From an uncultured Arcobacter sp. (GTDB taxonomy: Bacteria > Campylobacterota > Campylobacteria > Campylobacterales > Arcobacteraceae), in NCBI GenBank assembly GCA_913054415.1, contig CAJXII010000067.1:1-8500 (forward strand): a stretch of 8,500 nt of DNA, read 5' to 3'. Made by a program: the position numbers and the translations under genes. A model generated the notes under the pieces. It was not told where the DNA came from and did no database searches. It was given only the letters and a program-made list of their open reading frames with translations. Positions 7,601 through 8,500 of the stretch are shown here, piece after piece (the first letter of the stretch is position 1; each line of letters starts with the position of its first letter).

Positions 7601-8006
7601 TGATTTTAGTGCAATTGAAAAATTTATAAGTGATGGAAGCACAAAAGAGTATTATGCTCACAGTGGTGGAAAATCTGGTGGTCAAAAAGAAAAACTAGCA
7701 TATACAGTTTTAGCTTCATCTTTAGCTTATCAATTTGGATTAGAACATGGTAGTATCAAAAGTAGATCTTTTAGATTTGTAATGATAGATGAAGCATTTG
7801 GAAGAGGAAGTGATGAAAGCACTAGATATGCACTTGAACTGTTTGAAAAACTACGACTTCAACTTCTTGTAATTACTCCAAAACAAAAAATAAATGTGAT
7901 AGAGCCTTATGTCCAAAGTGTCCATTTTGTGCACAATCAAGATGGTATGGACTCAAGTTTAATCTCTATGAGTATAGAGCAATATATCAAAAATAAAAAG
8001 AGATAA
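4677..8006 (+). CDS. jetC: Wadjet SMC-like ATPase JetC (MksB-like)
   Basis: JetC is the ATP-driven motor that extrudes DNA loops in Wadjet, which acts on small circular plasmids. The 1109 residues are normal for the family. The N-terminal head has Walker A GDIGSGKST (47-55). A long coiled coil (about 290-455) leads to a central hinge-like region (about 460-640) starting near LPFIGELIEVQDEKFNGAIERIL. A second coiled coil (about 650-900) returns to the C-terminal head, with the signature-like SGGKSGGQKEK (996-1006), Walker B FVMIDE with Asp1038 and Glu1039, and a D-loop-like GRGSDES. All ATPase elements look intact. The ATG at 4677 has AGAGG seven bases upstream and overlaps the jetB stop by 10 bases. 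RecN/SbcC-like ATPases share the motifs, but neighbours and the IERIL hinge block make JetC the best call. The protein is very Lys/Ile/Asn-rich, following base composition. Confidence 0.93.
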   Translation: MELRFDFATDDTTTGFRLEDFELYNWGTYNKKIVTLNLGKNNALLTGDIGSGKSTIVDALTTLIVPHNKIVFNKAAGATTKERTLYSYIVGEYKSTQDENFGHSKAVSLRDDSSFTVLLARFENIGYDEIVTIAQFFYISQKQVQKFFVVSKTKLSIKQNFFKFENIRDLKKQLRATSHTEVFETFKDYSRVFSRYMGIRNAQALNLFYQTVSLKSIGNLTQFIRTHMLEDSNVDASIDELCLNFAELNHTYTLVLDAIKQIELLTPIQKKYKEYLKYTQQKELFLILRDKINRYIAIFESTLLKQKLESLNIELTKNISNKELSDKKIEKLIDDITNIKLELQKNGANRITKLEDEIKQNTTLLESAKQHNIKYNNIIKTLNYKAVSNEHRFLTTQNELKEKFENIEDKKTSLQNQITIDTVTAKKYQDEMVLLNEEIVYLKNHPSNIPHKVSKIRDIIAKELNLTSDELPFIGELIEVQDEKFNGAIERILHNTALSLLVDKEYYDEVSSYVDKTNLKGKLVYLKVDTNKKSNNFIQEVPNSILSKIQTKVNSKYFDVVNSILNEKFNISCVDNMDDFRRFKKALSINGQFKLNLSRHEKDDRFDIEDKSRWVLGWDNINKLKEFELLYNSKKEKFDFIQNRIKQTKQKEKELETSRDALRDALKYDNFEMINWYRFAKEIDKLNDEKKKLEKSNDIIKTLKDRLFEVEFEKKDEQNRQNNLAQTIGTLNQKIEDKELELNKAYLILENEELNDEQKIKLDSVKDEVFAQTLNLNNIKPTKEKIREYIQKDIEKSNGYLQRLSSSIISHQNSYINSFPVLAKELDAKVQYCDEFIKKLDELKKDNLPKYKKRFKELLKEKTIHKILTLQNQLDKHSNDIKEKIDTINKSLKDIEYSDGTFIELSADISLNSEIKEFKQTLKQITTNAIDENNEYDEAKFLQIKALIDRFNGRQNYIDVDKKYRALVSDVRNWYDFSAIEKFISDGSTKEYYAHSGGKSGGQKEKLAYTVLASSLAYQFGLEHGSIKSRSFRFVMIDEAFGRGSDESTRYALELFEKLRLQLLVITPKQKINVIEPYVQSVHFVHNQDGMDSSLISMSIEQYIKNKKR

Positions 8007-8008
8007 TT

Positions 8009-8500
8009 ATGAGTTTTTTTATTTTAGATGACATCTATTCAAAACTGCAAAAAATTTATAACAAAGGTGATATTTTTAGAAACTATATTGAAAATAGTAA
8101 CTTATTTCCTATAAAAATAAAACTTAAAAAAGTGCAAGAAAAAGATATCACAAATAACTATTCTTTACTTTTATCACAAATTAAAAATCTCAAAAAAAGT
8201 GAACTTACCATAGAGTATAAAGAGTTTGAATTTAAAAAATTAGGTAAGCAAACTGTGCCAGTGGCAGTTATAGTTGAAGATGTGGAGCATTTTTGTAAGA
8301 TAGTTGATAAAAAATTTTATTATGATAGATTTGTAGAAAATTATCATAAAGTTATAACTAAATATCCTCAACTAAAAGAGTTAATTTTAAAAAAGCCTAT
8401 GATTGTTTTAGAGTATGTAGAGTATTGGGATAGATTTTTTTTAATTATAGATTTTTTTATCAATAATAACCAACAAAATTTGTATTTAAGAGAGATAAGT
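8009..8500 (+). CDS. jetD: Wadjet nuclease subunit JetD, N-terminal part (DUF3322), runs off the window
   Basis: JetD is the Wadjet subunit that cuts plasmid DNA, using a TOPRIM domain related to topoisomerase VI-A. The frame opens at ATG 8009, two bases after the jetC stop, with a modest AAGAG (7998-8002) upstream, and stays open for 164 codons to the window edge. The visible protein starts MSFFILDDIYSKLQKIY and fits DUF3322: LFPIKIKLKK (32-41), a KKLGKQTVPVAVIVED stretch around 76-91, FYYDRFVENYHKV, and YLREIS (159-164) at the edge, where the family continues toward the DUF2220/TOPRIM catalytic domain. That domain lies outside the window, so its active site cannot be judged. The N-terminal domain is thought to contact the JetABC complex or DNA. 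Confidence 0.88.
   Translation, partial: MSFFILDDIYSKLQKIYNKGDIFRNYIENSNLFPIKIKLKKVQEKDITNNYSLLLSQIKNLKKSELTIEYKEFEFKKLGKQTVPVAVIVEDVEHFCKIVDKKFYYDRFVENYHKVITKYPQLKELILKKPMIVLEYVEYWDRFFLIIDFFINNNQQNLYLREIS

Noticed and set aside
4677..8006. jetC as SbcC or RecN repair ATPase
   Set aside because: The ATPase motifs alone would allow it, but it is flanked by DUF3375, DUF4194 and DUF3322 genes with overlapping starts, which is the Wadjet arrangement.
573..8500. Whole window belonging to a methanogenic archaeon
   Set aside because: Only the first ~530 bases look archaeal. The epimerase is Campylobacterota-like, Arg codons include CGA/CGC, and ribosome sites are of the bacterial AAGGA type; archaeal acquisition of the whole block is less simple than a chimeric contig end.
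1605..8500. CRISPR array, tRNA, or insertion sequence
   Set aside because: No regularly spaced repeats, no tRNA cloverleaf and no transposase or terminal inverted repeats were seen; coding is continuous.

Overview
The window is AT-rich and appears to contain DNA from two different organisms. Bases 1-10 match the end of the standard Illumina adapter. From there to about 530, the minus strand carries a fragment of an archaeal RNase P protein gene (Rnp3/p30) that closely resembles Methanocaldococcus as I remember it. It is cut off by the contig end and broken by a one-base deletion. From about 573 onward all genes are on the plus strand and look bacterial, most like Campylobacterota (Arcobacter/Sulfurimonas/Nautilia-type). 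A hydrothermal-vent sample could hold both organisms. The simplest reading is a chimeric or contaminated contig end, although real transfer is not excluded.

The bacterial part begins with an intact UDP-sugar epimerase gene (573-1604, UDP-glucuronate 4-epimerase type), a surface-polysaccharide gene. After only 31 bases, with no visible terminator, a tightly packed operon runs to the window end: jetA (DUF3375, 1636-3075), a DUF1016/YhcG-type PD-(D/E)XK nuclease (3072-4124), jetB (DUF4194, 4114-4686), jetC (SMC-like ATPase, 4677-8006) and the first 164 codons of jetD (DUF3322 part, 8009 to the edge). Junctions are overlaps of 4, 11 and 10 bases and then a 2-base gap, so translation is probably coupled.

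The jet genes form a Wadjet (MksBEFG/EptABCD-like) anti-plasmid SMC system, most like type II judging by the DUF3375-DUF4194-SMC-DUF3322 order. JetA (kleisin), JetB (KITE-type partner) and JetC (motor) should form a DNA-loop-extruding complex, and JetD should cut small circular DNA. The unusual part is the fifth gene, a PDDEXK nuclease with intact catalytic residues placed between jetA and jetB. It is locked in by overlapping start and stop codons, so the system may be a Wadjet variant carrying a second nuclease. This is the most interesting observation in the window.
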